This document shows, one piece after another, positions 26,439-35,486 of a stretch of 64,000 nt of DNA; the stretch's first letter is position 1, and every line of letters begins with the position of its first letter. A model generated the notes under the pieces. That model made no database searches. It saw only the letters and a program-made list of their open reading frames with translations, and had not been told where the DNA came from. Both the position numbers and the translations under genes were made by a program. This DNA comes from Nocardia sp. BMG51109 (GTDB lineage Bacteria; Actinomycetota; Actinomycetes; Mycobacteriales; Mycobacteriaceae), in NCBI RefSeq assembly GCF_000526215.1, contig NZ_JAFQ01000004.1:5518001-5582000 (forward strand). The letters are read 5' to 3'.

Positions 26439-27404
26439 TCAGTCCTCGTAGAGGGCGACGAGGCGTCCCACGACCCCACCCTGCCGGAGAAGCTCCAGTC
26501 CTTCGGGGATGCGGTCCGGTGTGATCCGGTGGATCGGCGGCTCGAGTTCGCCGCCGCGCATGAGCTCGTACAACTCGGTAAGGTCCTGCCGGGTGCCCGA
26601 CAGCGAGCCGAGGATCTGTAGCTGTTTGAAGACGATCGCCTGGGTGTCCACAGTGGACTCCGGTCGGCCCAGACCGACCTGCACCAGTGTTCCGGATTTG
26701 GCGAGTGTCCGTACTGCCTGGGCGGTAGTGGTCCCGAAGCCGGCGTAGTCCACGATCAGCGTCAAGTTCTTGTCCGCGAACTCGCCGATCGATTCGGCTA
26801 CGCCCGCCAGTCCGATCTCGGCGGCCAGTTCCCTTGTGGCCGAGTTCGTTTCGGCGGCATATACCTCGGCACCCGTCAGTACGGCGATGCGGGCGCCGAG
26901 GTATCCGAGACCTCCGAGGCCGATCACTCCGATCCGCATGCCCTCCTTCGCGCCGCCGAGCGCGACCATGGCGTGATACGCCGTCAGGCCCGCATCGGTC
27001 GCCACCGCTCCCAGTTCGAAGGAAAGCTCCTCCGGCAGCCGGACGAGATTTGCCTCGGTGGCGCGCACCTTGGGCCCGTAGCCGCCGTCCCAGGCGCCGT
27101 AGCCGATGGCATCGCCGTCGGGCATCGACGGCGACAGCCCCACCCGGTCACCGACCTGCCATCGGTCCATCCCGGGGCCGACCTCGCTGATCACGCCGGC
27201 GTTCTCGTGCCCGAGTGTCATCGGCAGCCGCGGGAACGACGCCATCCATTCCGGCTCGTGGAGCGCGCCCATATCGGAGGCGCACAGTCCGGCTGCTCGA
27301 ATGTCGACGACGACCTCGCCCGGGCCCGCGTGTGGTGTTTCCACCTCTTCCAGTGTCAGGGGCCGGCCGGTTCCGTGAAATCGCCAAGATTTCATGGTTC
27401 TCAT
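26439..27404 (-). CDS. Zinc-dependent alcohol dehydrogenase (MDR family)
   Basis: A 321-residue medium-chain dehydrogenase. Catalytic zinc ligands Cys41 (GLCASD) and His66-Glu67 (LGHENAG) are present, and the NAD-binding motif is VIGLGGLGYLGARIAVL. The loop that normally holds the four structural-zinc cysteines reads GLSPSMPDGDAIGYGAWDGG and has none, so the structural zinc lobe is lost and the protein is short. It likely interconverts an alcohol and ketone or aldehyde. AAAGG precedes ATG 27404; ATG 27395 is an alternative. The flavin monooxygenase precedes it with a 136-bp gap. Confidence 0.85.
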   Translation of the reverse strand: MRTMKSWRFHGTGRPLTLEEVETPHAGPGEVVVDIRAAGLCASDMGALHEPEWMASFPRLPMTLGHENAGVISEVGPGMDRWQVGDRVGLSPSMPDGDAIGYGAWDGGYGPKVRATEANLVRLPEELSFELGAVATDAGLTAYHAMVALGGAKEGMRIGVIGLGGLGYLGARIAVLTGAEVYAAETNSATRELAAEIGLAGVAESIGEFADKNLTLIVDYAGFGTTTAQAVRTLAKSGTLVQVGLGRPESTVDTQAIVFKQLQILGSLSGTRQDLTELYELMRGGELEPPIHRITPDRIPEGLELLRQGGVVGRLVALYED

Positions 27405-27540
27405 ACGTCCTTTCCGGGATCGGCGGACGAACGGATCGCCCCGCCGGAGAGCGCTCGAAGTGATCGATCCGAGGACTTGTCGAGCAAGTGTTCAGCTACC
27501 GGATGCCTCGTTACGTTATACCCCGGTGTCCGTTCGAGGC

Positions 27541-29130
27541 TCAGGAGAGGGCGAACCCGGCGAAGTCGTCGGCAGCGACTTTCTCGCATTCGGCGACGTA
27601 TCGATCGAGTCCCGCTACATACGGCATGAAAACCCTGGTGCCGTCGCGGTTCACGTGCACCATGTAGTTCTCGACGTTGAGCCGGAGCAGGGTGGAGGCG
27701 GCGTCGGCGACATGGGCGGTCCACTCGTCCTGGGCCTTTTCCTCGGGTTCGACTCGGGTGTGGCCCCGCTCGCCCATGTGGCGCAGCAGGTCGGCGACGA
27801 AGTCGACGTGCTGGACATTGTCCAGAATCATGTTGGCCAGCACCGAGGGGCTTCCGGGGCCGGTCAGCAGGAACAGATTCGGGAACCCCCGCGTCATCAG
27901 CCCGAGGAGGGTTCGTGGCCCGCGGTTCCACCGGTCGGTCGGTTGCTCCCCGAATTCGTTGCGAATGTTCGCCTCGTCGAGGGCGCCGGTGAATGCGTTG
28001 AATCCCAGCGCGAACACGATCAGATCGAACTCGAGATCGTGGTCGCGAGTTCGTATGCCGTTCGCGGTGATTCGCTCTATGGGATCGGCGTTGATATCGA
28101 TCAGATGCACATTGCTCTGATTGAACGCCTCGTAGTAGCCGGTGTCCACGCACAGGCGCCGCGTGCCGATGGGATAGGCATGCGGCGTGAGGATGTCGGC
28201 CGTTGCCGGGTCCCGCACGGTGTCGCGCACGTGCTGCCGGACGAAGTCGGCCACGATGGTGTTCGCGTGGATATCGGTGCCCTGGTCGGTGAAGACCGCG
28301 TTCATCGTGTGCCCGCCGCGGGCCCAGCGCTCCCGTAGCAGCGCCTGCTGCTCGTCCGGCGAGTAGGCGCCTGCCGGGCCGGCGCCGAGCGGTATGTCCG
28401 AGCCGGTCGGATGGTGCAGGATCTCCTCTCGCATCTCGCCGACCCGGCCGGCGAGATCCGAGTACTTCTGCTGATCGAGCGGACCGTTGTGCGCGGGCAC
28501 CGAGTAGTGCGCGGTGCGTTGGAAGACGGTGACGTTGTCGGCGTCCCGCGCCAGCGCCGGCACCGCCTGGACGCCGGAGGAGCCGGTTCCGATGACGGCG
28601 ATGCGTTTACCCGCCGTCTCCACGTGGTCGGTCGGCCAATGGGAGGTCTGGACCCAGCGACCGCGGTAATCCTCGAGTCCGGGAAAGGCCGGCGTGCGAG
28701 CCTTCGAGAGCTGTCCGGACGCCATGATCAGATAGCGTCCCGTGACCGACTCGCCGCTGCTGGTGCGCACGCGATAGCGGTGCGCGTCCGGCTCCCACTG
28801 TGCACCGGTGACCCATGTCGAGAAGCGGATGTGCGGGCGGATTCCCCAGGTATCGGCGGCGAAGTTCAGATAGGCCAGGATCTCGGGTTGCGCCGGATAG
28901 CGTTCCTTCCAGGACCAGCGTGGATACAGCTCCTCGTCCGGAAAGCAATAGAAGTAGCTTTCGATGTCGACGCGCGCTCCCGGATAGCGGTTGTGATACC
29001 AGACGCCGCCCACTTCGGGCGCACCCTCGAATGCGATGACCCGAAACCCCTCCTGGGTCAGCTTGTGCACAGCGTAGATACCGCCCGCACCGGCACCGAC
29101 CACCACGGCGTCATAATCCACCGAATTCAT
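27541..29130 (-). CDS. Baeyer-Villiger-type flavin monooxygenase with altered fingerprint
   Basis: A 529-residue FAD/NADPH monooxygenase with two Rossmann motifs, VVVGAGAGGIYAV (residue 12 on) and VIGTGSSGVQAV (residue 181 on), and YPGARVDIESYFYCF, all as in Baeyer-Villiger enzymes. The fingerprint FxGxxxHxxxWP reads YRGRWVQTSHWP (155-166): Phe is Tyr and the central His is Gln161. The enzyme may still make lactones or esters from ketones, but with changed properties. GAGAAAGGTG precedes ATG 29130; the frame is open far upstream without family-like sequence. Followed by the ADH and preceded by a CocE hydrolase, which could open an ester or lactone. Confidence 0.85.
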   Translation of the reverse strand: MNSVDYDAVVVGAGAGGIYAVHKLTQEGFRVIAFEGAPEVGGVWYHNRYPGARVDIESYFYCFPDEELYPRWSWKERYPAQPEILAYLNFAADTWGIRPHIRFSTWVTGAQWEPDAHRYRVRTSSGESVTGRYLIMASGQLSKARTPAFPGLEDYRGRWVQTSHWPTDHVETAGKRIAVIGTGSSGVQAVPALARDADNVTVFQRTAHYSVPAHNGPLDQQKYSDLAGRVGEMREEILHHPTGSDIPLGAGPAGAYSPDEQQALLRERWARGGHTMNAVFTDQGTDIHANTIVADFVRQHVRDTVRDPATADILTPHAYPIGTRRLCVDTGYYEAFNQSNVHLIDINADPIERITANGIRTRDHDLEFDLIVFALGFNAFTGALDEANIRNEFGEQPTDRWNRGPRTLLGLMTRGFPNLFLLTGPGSPSVLANMILDNVQHVDFVADLLRHMGERGHTRVEPEEKAQDEWTAHVADAASTLLRLNVENYMVHVNRDGTRVFMPYVAGLDRYVAECEKVAADDFAGFALS

Positions 29131-29183
29131 AACCGCACCTTTCTCAGGTCGAAATTCATCATTACTCGCAGGCTCGACCGGAC

Positions 29184-30914
29184 TTACGCCGATCGCCGGA
29201 CGACCGGAAGCACGAGCCGCGACGGCCGGGTGCTGTCGTGCCACACCGTGTTGGTGGCGACCACCAGGTCGGCGGGGCCGGCGTCGGCGACCGGAACGGC
29301 GGCGTTGGGATTGCGGTCGAACTTCGGGAAGTTGCTGCTGGACACGTCCAGCCGCAGGCGGTGCCCGGCGGCGAACACGTACGCGGTGGCGACGAGGTCG
29401 ACTTCGATCTCGTAGACAGCGCCCGGCTCCAGGAATTCCGGACCCGTCGTAGACGTCCGATAGCGGCATCGCAGGATGCCGTCGCACACGAGTTCGGCCC
29501 GGCCGTCCGGGGAGACGTCCACCAGCGTCGCCGTGAAGTCGGTGTCGACCGCGCTCGACGAGACGTGCAGTCTCGCGCGGACCGGGCCGGTCACCTCCAG
29601 CGACCGGTCGAGCGGCTCGCTGGTGTAGCACAGCACATCCGGACGGGCCTCGGTCCGCGTCTGATCCCGCGGTCCCGCGTTGGCTCCGATGAACAGGCCC
29701 GGCAAGAACGTCGCGCCGCCGCAGGTGACGACCGGGTCGGCCGGGTCGTAGGCGAAGGAGTCGGAGACCGTCGCCGATCCGGTCGAGGTGGACAGCGTGC
29801 CGTCACCACCGCTGGTTCGCGCATCGGTTGCGCTGCCGAGGAAGTAGTCGACGTACTCGGTGTCCGGCAGGGGCCAATCCGGCTCGTCGCGCCAGACATC
29901 GGGCCCCATGACGAAGATCCGCACCGGGCTCGACGGCGTCGCCGCGGGCGCGCCCGTCATGTGTTCCTCGAACCAGGTGAGTTGCATGCCGGTGATGTCC
30001 GCCCCGTCGAACCCGGCCCGCATCCCGAAGGCGCGCTCCGGGAACACCCCGCTGGTCGCGCCGTGCGCCCACGGACCGATGATCAGTCGCTGGCGCCGCG
30101 CGTCCGGTCCTGCCGTGCGAGTCCGCAGGGCGAGATAGTTGTCGATCGTGCCGCCCAGGAACAGGTCGTGCCATCCGCCGATGTTGAGTACCGGGATATC
30201 CGGGACGGCCGGGCCACGGGCCGAAAGACGCTCCCAGTAGTCGTCGCGCTCCGGATGATCCAGCCACTCCGCGAGGTACGGCGCGATCGTGGTCAGCGTG
30301 GGGTGCTCGCGCGCCGGCAGCGTGCGGAACACTTCCTCCATGTTGTCGAGCATTCGCCGCAGGTCGGTGACGTGCCCTTCCTCGGCAGCGGCGTTGCGCA
30401 ACAGCTCACCGGGGCCGAGCGCCGACGTGACCCACTGCAAGGCGAATCCCAGGCGGAACGCGCCGCCCTGGTACAGCCAGTTGTCGTAGTAGTCCCTGCT
30501 GGTGACGGCCGCCGATATGGTGGTGAGGGCAGGCGGTCGCTCGGCGGCGGCCAGCCACTGTGTGGCGCCGGTATAGGAGCTGCCGAACATCCCGACCGAC
30601 CCCGTGGACCACGCCTGGCCGGCGGCCCACGCGATGGTGTCCGCGCCGTCGGTCCGCTCGTCGGCGAATGGACGAAAGGTTCCGCCGCTCTGGTACCGGC
30701 CCCGCGTGTCCTGGACGACGACCGCGAAACCCTCGCGCGCCGCGCGCAGCACATCGACCCAGCCGCTGATCATCCCGTAGCTCTCCTTGTTGTACGGGAT
30801 GCGTTCGAGCAGCGTGGGAAAGGGTCCGCCGGTGGCCGGACGGTAGACATCGGTGGCGAGTTCGACGCCGTCGCGCATCGCCACCCGGAGATTCTTCTCG
30901 ATGACCACGTCCAT
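29184..30914 (-). CDS. CocE/NonD-family alpha/beta hydrolase
   Basis: A 576-residue serine hydrolase of the X-Pro dipeptidase/cocaine-esterase superfamily. The start MDVVIEKNLRVAMRDGVELA, the nucleophile motif GMFGSSYTGATQ (Ser113), VLNIGGWHDLFLGG (His region) and a C-terminal jelly-roll with VRARLHVSSSAVDTDF are all family features. Members cleave esters or amides with bulky acyl groups. It sits 53 bp before the BVMO-like gene and 34 bp after a mycofactocin SDR on the same strand, so it may hydrolyse an ester or lactone made in the pathway. ATG 30914 has an AAGGAAAGGAG leader. Confidence 0.85.
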   Translation of the reverse strand: MDVVIEKNLRVAMRDGVELATDVYRPATGGPFPTLLERIPYNKESYGMISGWVDVLRAAREGFAVVVQDTRGRYQSGGTFRPFADERTDGADTIAWAAGQAWSTGSVGMFGSSYTGATQWLAAAERPPALTTISAAVTSRDYYDNWLYQGGAFRLGFALQWVTSALGPGELLRNAAAEEGHVTDLRRMLDNMEEVFRTLPAREHPTLTTIAPYLAEWLDHPERDDYWERLSARGPAVPDIPVLNIGGWHDLFLGGTIDNYLALRTRTAGPDARRQRLIIGPWAHGATSGVFPERAFGMRAGFDGADITGMQLTWFEEHMTGAPAATPSSPVRIFVMGPDVWRDEPDWPLPDTEYVDYFLGSATDARTSGGDGTLSTSTGSATVSDSFAYDPADPVVTCGGATFLPGLFIGANAGPRDQTRTEARPDVLCYTSEPLDRSLEVTGPVRARLHVSSSAVDTDFTATLVDVSPDGRAELVCDGILRCRYRTSTTGPEFLEPGAVYEIEVDLVATAYVFAAGHRLRLDVSSSNFPKFDRNPNAAVPVADAGPADLVVATNTVWHDSTRPSRLVLPVVRRSA

Positions 30915-30948
30915 GGCGCGGGCGCGCTCCTTTCCTTTCGGCTGGTTC

Positions 30949-31767
30949 TCAAAACGCCGTGACGCCGCCGTCGACGGCCATCGAGAGTGCCGACGTCCAG
31001 GTCGATTCGTCGGAGAGCAGATATACGACGGCGTGCGAGATCTCGGTGGGATCCATCATGTTGTCCGGGTGGAAGTGGGCGTAGGTGCCCAGCAGTGCCT
31101 CGTTGCCGGCGGCGATCTCGCCGAATGCGGGGGCGATGTGCCGGGACATCTCCGTATCGACCGGCCCCGGGTGCACCGTGTTGACCCGGATGCGGTGTTT
31201 GCCGAGTTCGGCGGCGAGGGTTTTCCCGATCCCGTTCACGGCGTACTTCGACGCGGTATAGGCGAGATTGAACGGACCGCCCTTGAGTCCGTTGCCCGAC
31301 GAAATGAGGACGATCGACCCGCCCGCACCGGCGTCGACAAGGACCGGCGCGGTGGCCCGCACCGTATTCCACACTCCGATGAGATTGACGTCGATGACGT
31401 CCCGGAATTCCTGCTCGCTGAACTTGTCCCAGGGCTTGAAGATTTCGATGCCGGCGTTGGCGACGACACCGTCGAGCCGACCGAGCTCGGCTACTCCGGC
31501 GCGCACGACCTCGTCGAGCCGCGCGACGTCCCGCACGTCGGCCTGTTCTGCGACGATTCGCCTACCGCGTGCCTCGACGAGGCGCACCGTCTCCTCGAGG
31601 TCCGCCGCCGTGGCGCCGTCGTACTGGACGACCGTGGGGATCGACGCACAGATGTCGATCGCGATGATGTCCGCGCCCTCCTCCGCGAGGCGGACCGCAT
31701 GGGCGCGGCCCTGACCGCGTGCGGCGCCGGTGATGAAGACGACCTTGCCGTCCATGCGTCCAGCCAT
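30949..31767 (-). CDS. Mycofactocin-coupled SDR (second copy)
   Basis: A 272-residue SDR starting MAGRMDGKVVFITGAARGQG, again the mycofactocin subfamily, with insertion VDICASIPTVVQYDGATAAD (context IDICASIP) and catalytic residues in ISSGNGLKGGPFNLAYTASK. It should oxidize an alcohol with tightly bound NAD. ATG 31767 has GGAG about nine bases upstream. It leads a minus-strand run with CocE hydrolase, BVMO-like and ADH genes and has motif site C 150 bp upstream. Confidence 0.87.
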   Translation of the reverse strand: MAGRMDGKVVFITGAARGQGRAHAVRLAEEGADIIAIDICASIPTVVQYDGATAADLEETVRLVEARGRRIVAEQADVRDVARLDEVVRAGVAELGRLDGVVANAGIEIFKPWDKFSEQEFRDVIDVNLIGVWNTVRATAPVLVDAGAGGSIVLISSGNGLKGGPFNLAYTASKYAVNGIGKTLAAELGKHRIRVNTVHPGPVDTEMSRHIAPAFGEIAAGNEALLGTYAHFHPDNMMDPTEISHAVVYLLSDESTWTSALSMAVDGGVTAF

Positions 31768-31916
31768 TGCTGAAACTCCGATCTCGGGTAGAAGAAGGGC
31801 GTTTACCGCGCCCTGACTGGTAGTGGTGCCCGGCCTGGAGCCGCTGCACGGGACGTTCGAGTGTCCGGAGCACATCGAGCCGCCGAACACGGGCGTCCAG
31901 CGATGTGATGGCCACC

Positions 31917-31938
31917 ATACTGACACATATCGTCCAAA
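31917..31938 (-). promoter_or_regulatory. Cluster regulatory motif, site C
   Basis: On the minus strand: TTTGGAC-GATATGT-GTCAGTAT followed by GGTGG, with TATGGT as possible -10. It faces the mycofactocin SDR at 31767. Confidence 0.75.
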
Positions 31939-32187
31939 TTGTGAAGGGTAGGCATCGGACGCCGAGTCGGCGCATGTCAGCACCGCACCGGCACCGCCGA
32001 GAGGGTGATATCGGCGTGCCACGCCGACGCCAACGCCTCCCACAGGGCTCGCTTCAGCCAGGCCGCTTCGTGCCAGTCGGTTCGGCGAGGCCGGAGGGCG
32101 GTGCCGAGGGTCTCGACGAAGCGGCGGCGATCGACGCCGAACGCGACGAGCAGTTCGCCGGAGTCGGCGCCGCCGAAAGGCGCCCAG

Positions 32188-32209
32188 CGGATGACACGTA
32201 TCGTCCGAA
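32188..32209 (-). promoter_or_regulatory. Diverged cluster motif, site H
   Basis: On the minus strand: TTCGGAC-GATACGT-GTCATCCG. The central seven bases match site C almost exactly, but the conserved AGTAT end is lost, so it may be non-functional. Confidence 0.4.
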
Positions 32210-32241
32210 CAGGGAAGGGTGCGTTTCCGGCAGGGTGTGAG

Positions 32242-33288
32242 CTACTCCTCGGAGCTGCTGTTGTTCCTGTAGTGCGACGCCTCCCGGTACGCGGTCGGAG
32301 GCATCCCCCGCCACCGCTTGAAGGCGATCGTGAAGCTGGCCGCGTCCTTGTAGCCCAGCGTGCGGGATATCCGCGATACCGAGTGATCGGTATTCGAGAG
32401 CATATCGGAGGCGAGATCGCCCAGGATCTCGTCTCGCAGCCGGGCGAAGTCGTGACCGGTCAGTTCGAGCTTGCGCTGCAGGGTGCGTGGGGAGACCTGT
32501 AGCGCGGCGGCCACATTCGCCAGTTTGCGGTTGAGCGCGGGCGCGGCCCTGATGGCTCTGGCGACGGTGTCGGGCCAGTCGTCGGTCGCCCGGAACGACT
32601 CGAGAACCTCGGTATCCGCCTTGACCCAGGCCGCATGCTGGAAGGCGTTACCGAAGGGAAGCTCTTCCGACGATATCGCCGGGTCCCACCACAGCCGCAG
32701 CACGTCGGAGCCGCAGTCGACCTGGCAGGAGACATACGTCAAGACGTCGGGCGAGATCTCCGGCAGTGGGAACTCGATACGAGTGAAGGGGAACGGGCCG
32801 CCGTACAGCCACGCGAACGACCGGGTGGTGACATAGACCTCGCGGTAGGCGCTGAACGGGAGCAACTCCTCCGGAGCCTCGGGGTAGGTGTACTCGATCC
32901 CCGTCACCGTGTCGTCCGAGGTCCGCAGTGGTGTGATGTCGAGGAGCCCGGGGGCGTAATCCGCTGCGCTGACGACTTCCACCCAGGCCGCGATGGTCGG
33001 CGCGGTGGCGAGGGCCATTCCGCGTGCGCCGACGGTGGCCGTGGTGTAGGCGCGCGCGGCGCGCACCCACAGGTCGGCACGCTCTCTTGTCAGCTCGACG
33101 AACCGGAGTTGGAAGGCCAACTCCTTCTTCGCGGGAATAGTGCCCCCCGGGCGGTTCACCGCGTCGGGGTCGATGTCCGCCTCGGCGAGTGCCGTTCGCC
33201 AGTCGAGATTCGCCTCCTCGAGGAGCCGGCACAGCGCATGGACGCTGAAGTTCGCGACGCGCAGGTTCTGATACGAGTTGAACTTCAT
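32242..33288 (-). CDS. AraC-family regulator with arabinose-binding-like N-terminal domain
   Basis: A 348-residue activator. The N-terminal part (MKFNSYQNLRVANFSVHALC, then DIDPDAVNRPGGTIPAKKEL) is the Arabinose_bd/QhpR-OruR type ligand domain; the C-terminal double HTH contains LQVSPRTLQRKLELTGHDFA and VSRISRTLGYKDAASFTIAF with KRWRGMPPTAYR. A perfect AAGGAGG lies before ATG 33288. It is divergent from the six-gene LLM/RibBA operon (388-bp gap), its most likely target, presumably activated by a pathway compound. Confidence 0.87.
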   Translation of the reverse strand: MKFNSYQNLRVANFSVHALCRLLEEANLDWRTALAEADIDPDAVNRPGGTIPAKKELAFQLRFVELTRERADLWVRAARAYTTATVGARGMALATAPTIAAWVEVVSAADYAPGLLDITPLRTSDDTVTGIEYTYPEAPEELLPFSAYREVYVTTRSFAWLYGGPFPFTRIEFPLPEISPDVLTYVSCQVDCGSDVLRLWWDPAISSEELPFGNAFQHAAWVKADTEVLESFRATDDWPDTVARAIRAAPALNRKLANVAAALQVSPRTLQRKLELTGHDFARLRDEILGDLASDMLSNTDHSVSRISRTLGYKDAASFTIAFKRWRGMPPTAYREASHYRNNSSSEE

Positions 33289-33676
33289 CGCGGCCTCCTT
33301 CGCGCGCCGTGTTCGACCGGCTGGCGGGAGGCGGTCCCACGACGCATCTCTCTCCTCTTCGTTGAGGTGACCGGGCCGCCGCTGAGGAGCGCCGCGGCGG
33401 CTGGAGTACCGGTAGGCATCAGAAGTCCCGCCAGTAGCTTTGCATCCTGCGCCATTACGCGGCAATAGGAGGCACTTGACGCACTTTCCGGCCTTGTTGG
33501 CGTCGAATGCCATGCCGGTCCGGTGCCGACGGCTCCTAACCTGAGCCGTAGCGAATGTGAGCAAGGACACCGGCGCCTCGGCGGCGAGGAAGATCCGTCA
33601 ATGCGGCTCGCGCAATCCGTCATAACTCGAGGTGCTGTGGGCGCCTGAAACCACGAGAATCTGGAGAAGAAGTTCA
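33289..33676. other. Divergent control region, AraC regulator / LLM operon
   Basis: 388 bp, no gene supported. None of the TTTGGAC-N7-GTCAGTAT motifs occur here, which suggests that this operon answers to the AraC protein rather than to the cluster motif. A TTGACG hexamer at about 33475 could be a -35 element. Confidence 0.4.
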
Positions 33677-34882
33677 ATGAGTGTCCCCGAAATGACCCGA
33701 AGCGACGCTGCGCGGGAATTTGTCGCCGATCACACCGTCGAACGCGATCGACGACCCATGGTCGACGGACCGAACAAATTCAAATTCGCGATTTTCGGGG
33801 CGAACGTTTCTACCGGTCAGGGCGGCCTGACGCTCGCCGAGAACACGATCGCGCTCGGCAATTGGGACGAGGTTCGGGGCCTTGCCGAAAAGGCGGACAG
33901 GTACGGCGTCGAGGGGTTCATCCCGATCGCGCGATGGCAGGGGCTTTCCGGTCCCGATCGGCCGTGGGGCAGGCAGCACGAGACGTTCACCTGGGCGGCG
34001 GGTCTGGCAGCGACGACGCGGAACATCCAGATCTTCGCCACCTGCCACGTCCCGTTCGTGCACCCGCTCATGGCGGCGAAGATGAGCGCCACGGTCGATC
34101 ACATCAGTGGCGGTCGGATGGGCCTGAACGCTGTCGCCGGCTACCACCAGCCGGAGTACAGGATGTTCGGTCTCGAACTCCCCGAGCACGACAAGCGCTA
34201 CGAGATGGCCGAAGAATGGATGACGATCGTCGAGCGACTCTGGTCCGATGAGGGCGATGAATTCGAGTTCGACTTCGACGGCGAGTTCTTCGAGCTGGCG
34301 GGCGCGCAGGCCTACCCCAAGCCCGTTCAATCGCCCGGGCCCATGGTGATGAGTGCGGGCGCGAGCCCGGCGGGTCAGAAATTCGCGTTCGAACACGCCA
34401 ACATCCTGTTCATCATGGTCGCCGACGTGGACAGCAGCACAGCGGTCACGCAGAAAGTTCGAGCGAGTGCCGACGAGGCGGGGCGGCCGGATCTCGGGCT
34501 GTGGGCGGGCGTCCATATCGTGTGCAAGGACACCGAGAAAGAGGCGCAGGACTACGTGAAGTACGTCGTCGACGAAAAGGGCGACTGGGAGAGCGCCGTT
34601 CGCTATCAGCAGATCCTCGCCTCGGGTGATGCCCGCAGCATGCGCTGGGAGGACTACAAGCGGGACAAGGACTTCAAGAAGGACGAATCCGTCCGCACCT
34701 TCATGCGGGCCGGGCTCGTTCCACTGGTGGGTACGCCGGAGATGATCGTCGAGGGGCTCCAGAAGCTGTCCGACGCCGGTATAGCGGGTGTCTGCACCGG
34801 GCTGGTCGACTACGACGAGGGGCTGGATCGCTTGAACGAGCAGATTTTCCCGCTGATGCGCAGCGCCGGGCTCCGCGCCTGA
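33677..34882 (+). CDS. LLM-class FMN-dependent monooxygenase
   Basis: A 401-residue luciferase-family monooxygenase. KFAIFGANVSTGQGGLTLAE is the first strand and binding loop; NIQIFATCHVPFVHPLMAAK, VDHISGGRMGLNAVAGYHQP and GPMVMSAGASPAGQKFAFEH are the expected flavin-barrel motifs. Two-component members need FMNH2, and a flavin reductase is encoded four genes downstream. ATG 33677 follows GGAGAAG. It begins an operon with cupin, isocitrate-lyase-family, SDR, flavin reductase and RibBA genes. Substrate unknown; in this context, oxygenation of a ring ketone or alkane sulfonate-like substrate are both possible. Confidence 0.87.
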   Translation: MSVPEMTRSDAAREFVADHTVERDRRPMVDGPNKFKFAIFGANVSTGQGGLTLAENTIALGNWDEVRGLAEKADRYGVEGFIPIARWQGLSGPDRPWGRQHETFTWAAGLAATTRNIQIFATCHVPFVHPLMAAKMSATVDHISGGRMGLNAVAGYHQPEYRMFGLELPEHDKRYEMAEEWMTIVERLWSDEGDEFEFDFDGEFFELAGAQAYPKPVQSPGPMVMSAGASPAGQKFAFEHANILFIMVADVDSSTAVTQKVRASADEAGRPDLGLWAGVHIVCKDTEKEAQDYVKYVVDEKGDWESAVRYQQILASGDARSMRWEDYKRDKDFKKDESVRTFMRAGLVPLVGTPEMIVEGLQKLSDAGIAGVCTGLVDYDEGLDRLNEQIFPLMRSAGLRA

Positions 34883-34924
34883 CCACGGACGACCCGAAGA
34901 TCCTTTACAAGGGAGTGAAGGTAG

Positions 34925-35440
34925 ATGAATTTTCCGGATCCGAAAGAATTCCGCCTGGTCGTTGCGGGAACCACCGACTCGGGCGAAGCCGACTTCCTGG
35001 AGGTCGGCGGTCCGGCGCTGATCAATATGCCGGGCATCGCCGACGGGGCCTTTTACTGGGCCGTAGCGGACGGGCACAGTAAAGAGAACATCGGCGGGCC
35101 TCCCAGCCGCGTTCAATTGGCCGGGCCGAATGGTTCGACGTTCGGTGTGAGCAGTTTCCCGGCGCGCTCGGCCGGAAACGAGCTGGATCCCGAGCAACTC
35201 GATCCGAGTATGTCCGGTACCGGCGATGACGGCGACCCCAACATGCACGCGAGCGACACGATCGATTACGAGGTCGTGATCTCGGGGAAGGTGGATCTCG
35301 AACTCCCCGGTGGCAAGGTGCGAACTCTCGGACCCGGCGACCTGCTCGTCCTGGCCGGCGTGCCCCACGCCTGGAAGAACCCGTACGACGAGGATTGTGT
35401 CTACATCGTCGTGACGATCGGCTACAACGACGGGCACTAG
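34925..35440 (+). CDS. Cupin-domain protein
   Basis: A 171-residue single-cupin protein. The beta-barrel core reads DTIDYEVVISGKVDLELPGG, then TLGPGDLLVLAGVPHAWKNP, close to the two cupin motifs; the metal-binding histidine set is partial (one His in PHAW, Asp/Glu elsewhere). The N-terminal 80 residues resemble cupins found next to flavin monooxygenases. It may be an isomerase, hydrolase or binding protein of the pathway. GGGAGTGAAGG precedes ATG 34925, 42 bp after the monooxygenase stop. Confidence 0.8.
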   Translation: MNFPDPKEFRLVVAGTTDSGEADFLEVGGPALINMPGIADGAFYWAVADGHSKENIGGPPSRVQLAGPNGSTFGVSSFPARSAGNELDPEQLDPSMSGTGDDGDPNMHASDTIDYEVVISGKVDLELPGGKVRTLGPGDLLVLAGVPHAWKNPYDEDCVYIVVTIGYNDGH

Positions 35441-35486
35441 CCGCCGCAACAATTCACACAGGACCATCCGGATAAAAGGAGAAATC

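Larger units (their letters stand above)
31768..32241. other. Gap holding motif sites C and H
   Basis: About 470 bp without a supported gene. Site C (31917-31938) is clear. A diverged second copy, site H (32188-32209), is followed by the same GGAAGGGT-like context, suggesting that a stretch of control sequence was duplicated. Confidence 0.5.

Noticed and set aside
27394..28338. Plus-strand open frame of 314 codons opposite the BVMO-like gene
   Set aside because: Antisense shadow; the minus-strand frame has both Rossmann motifs and a good ribosome site.
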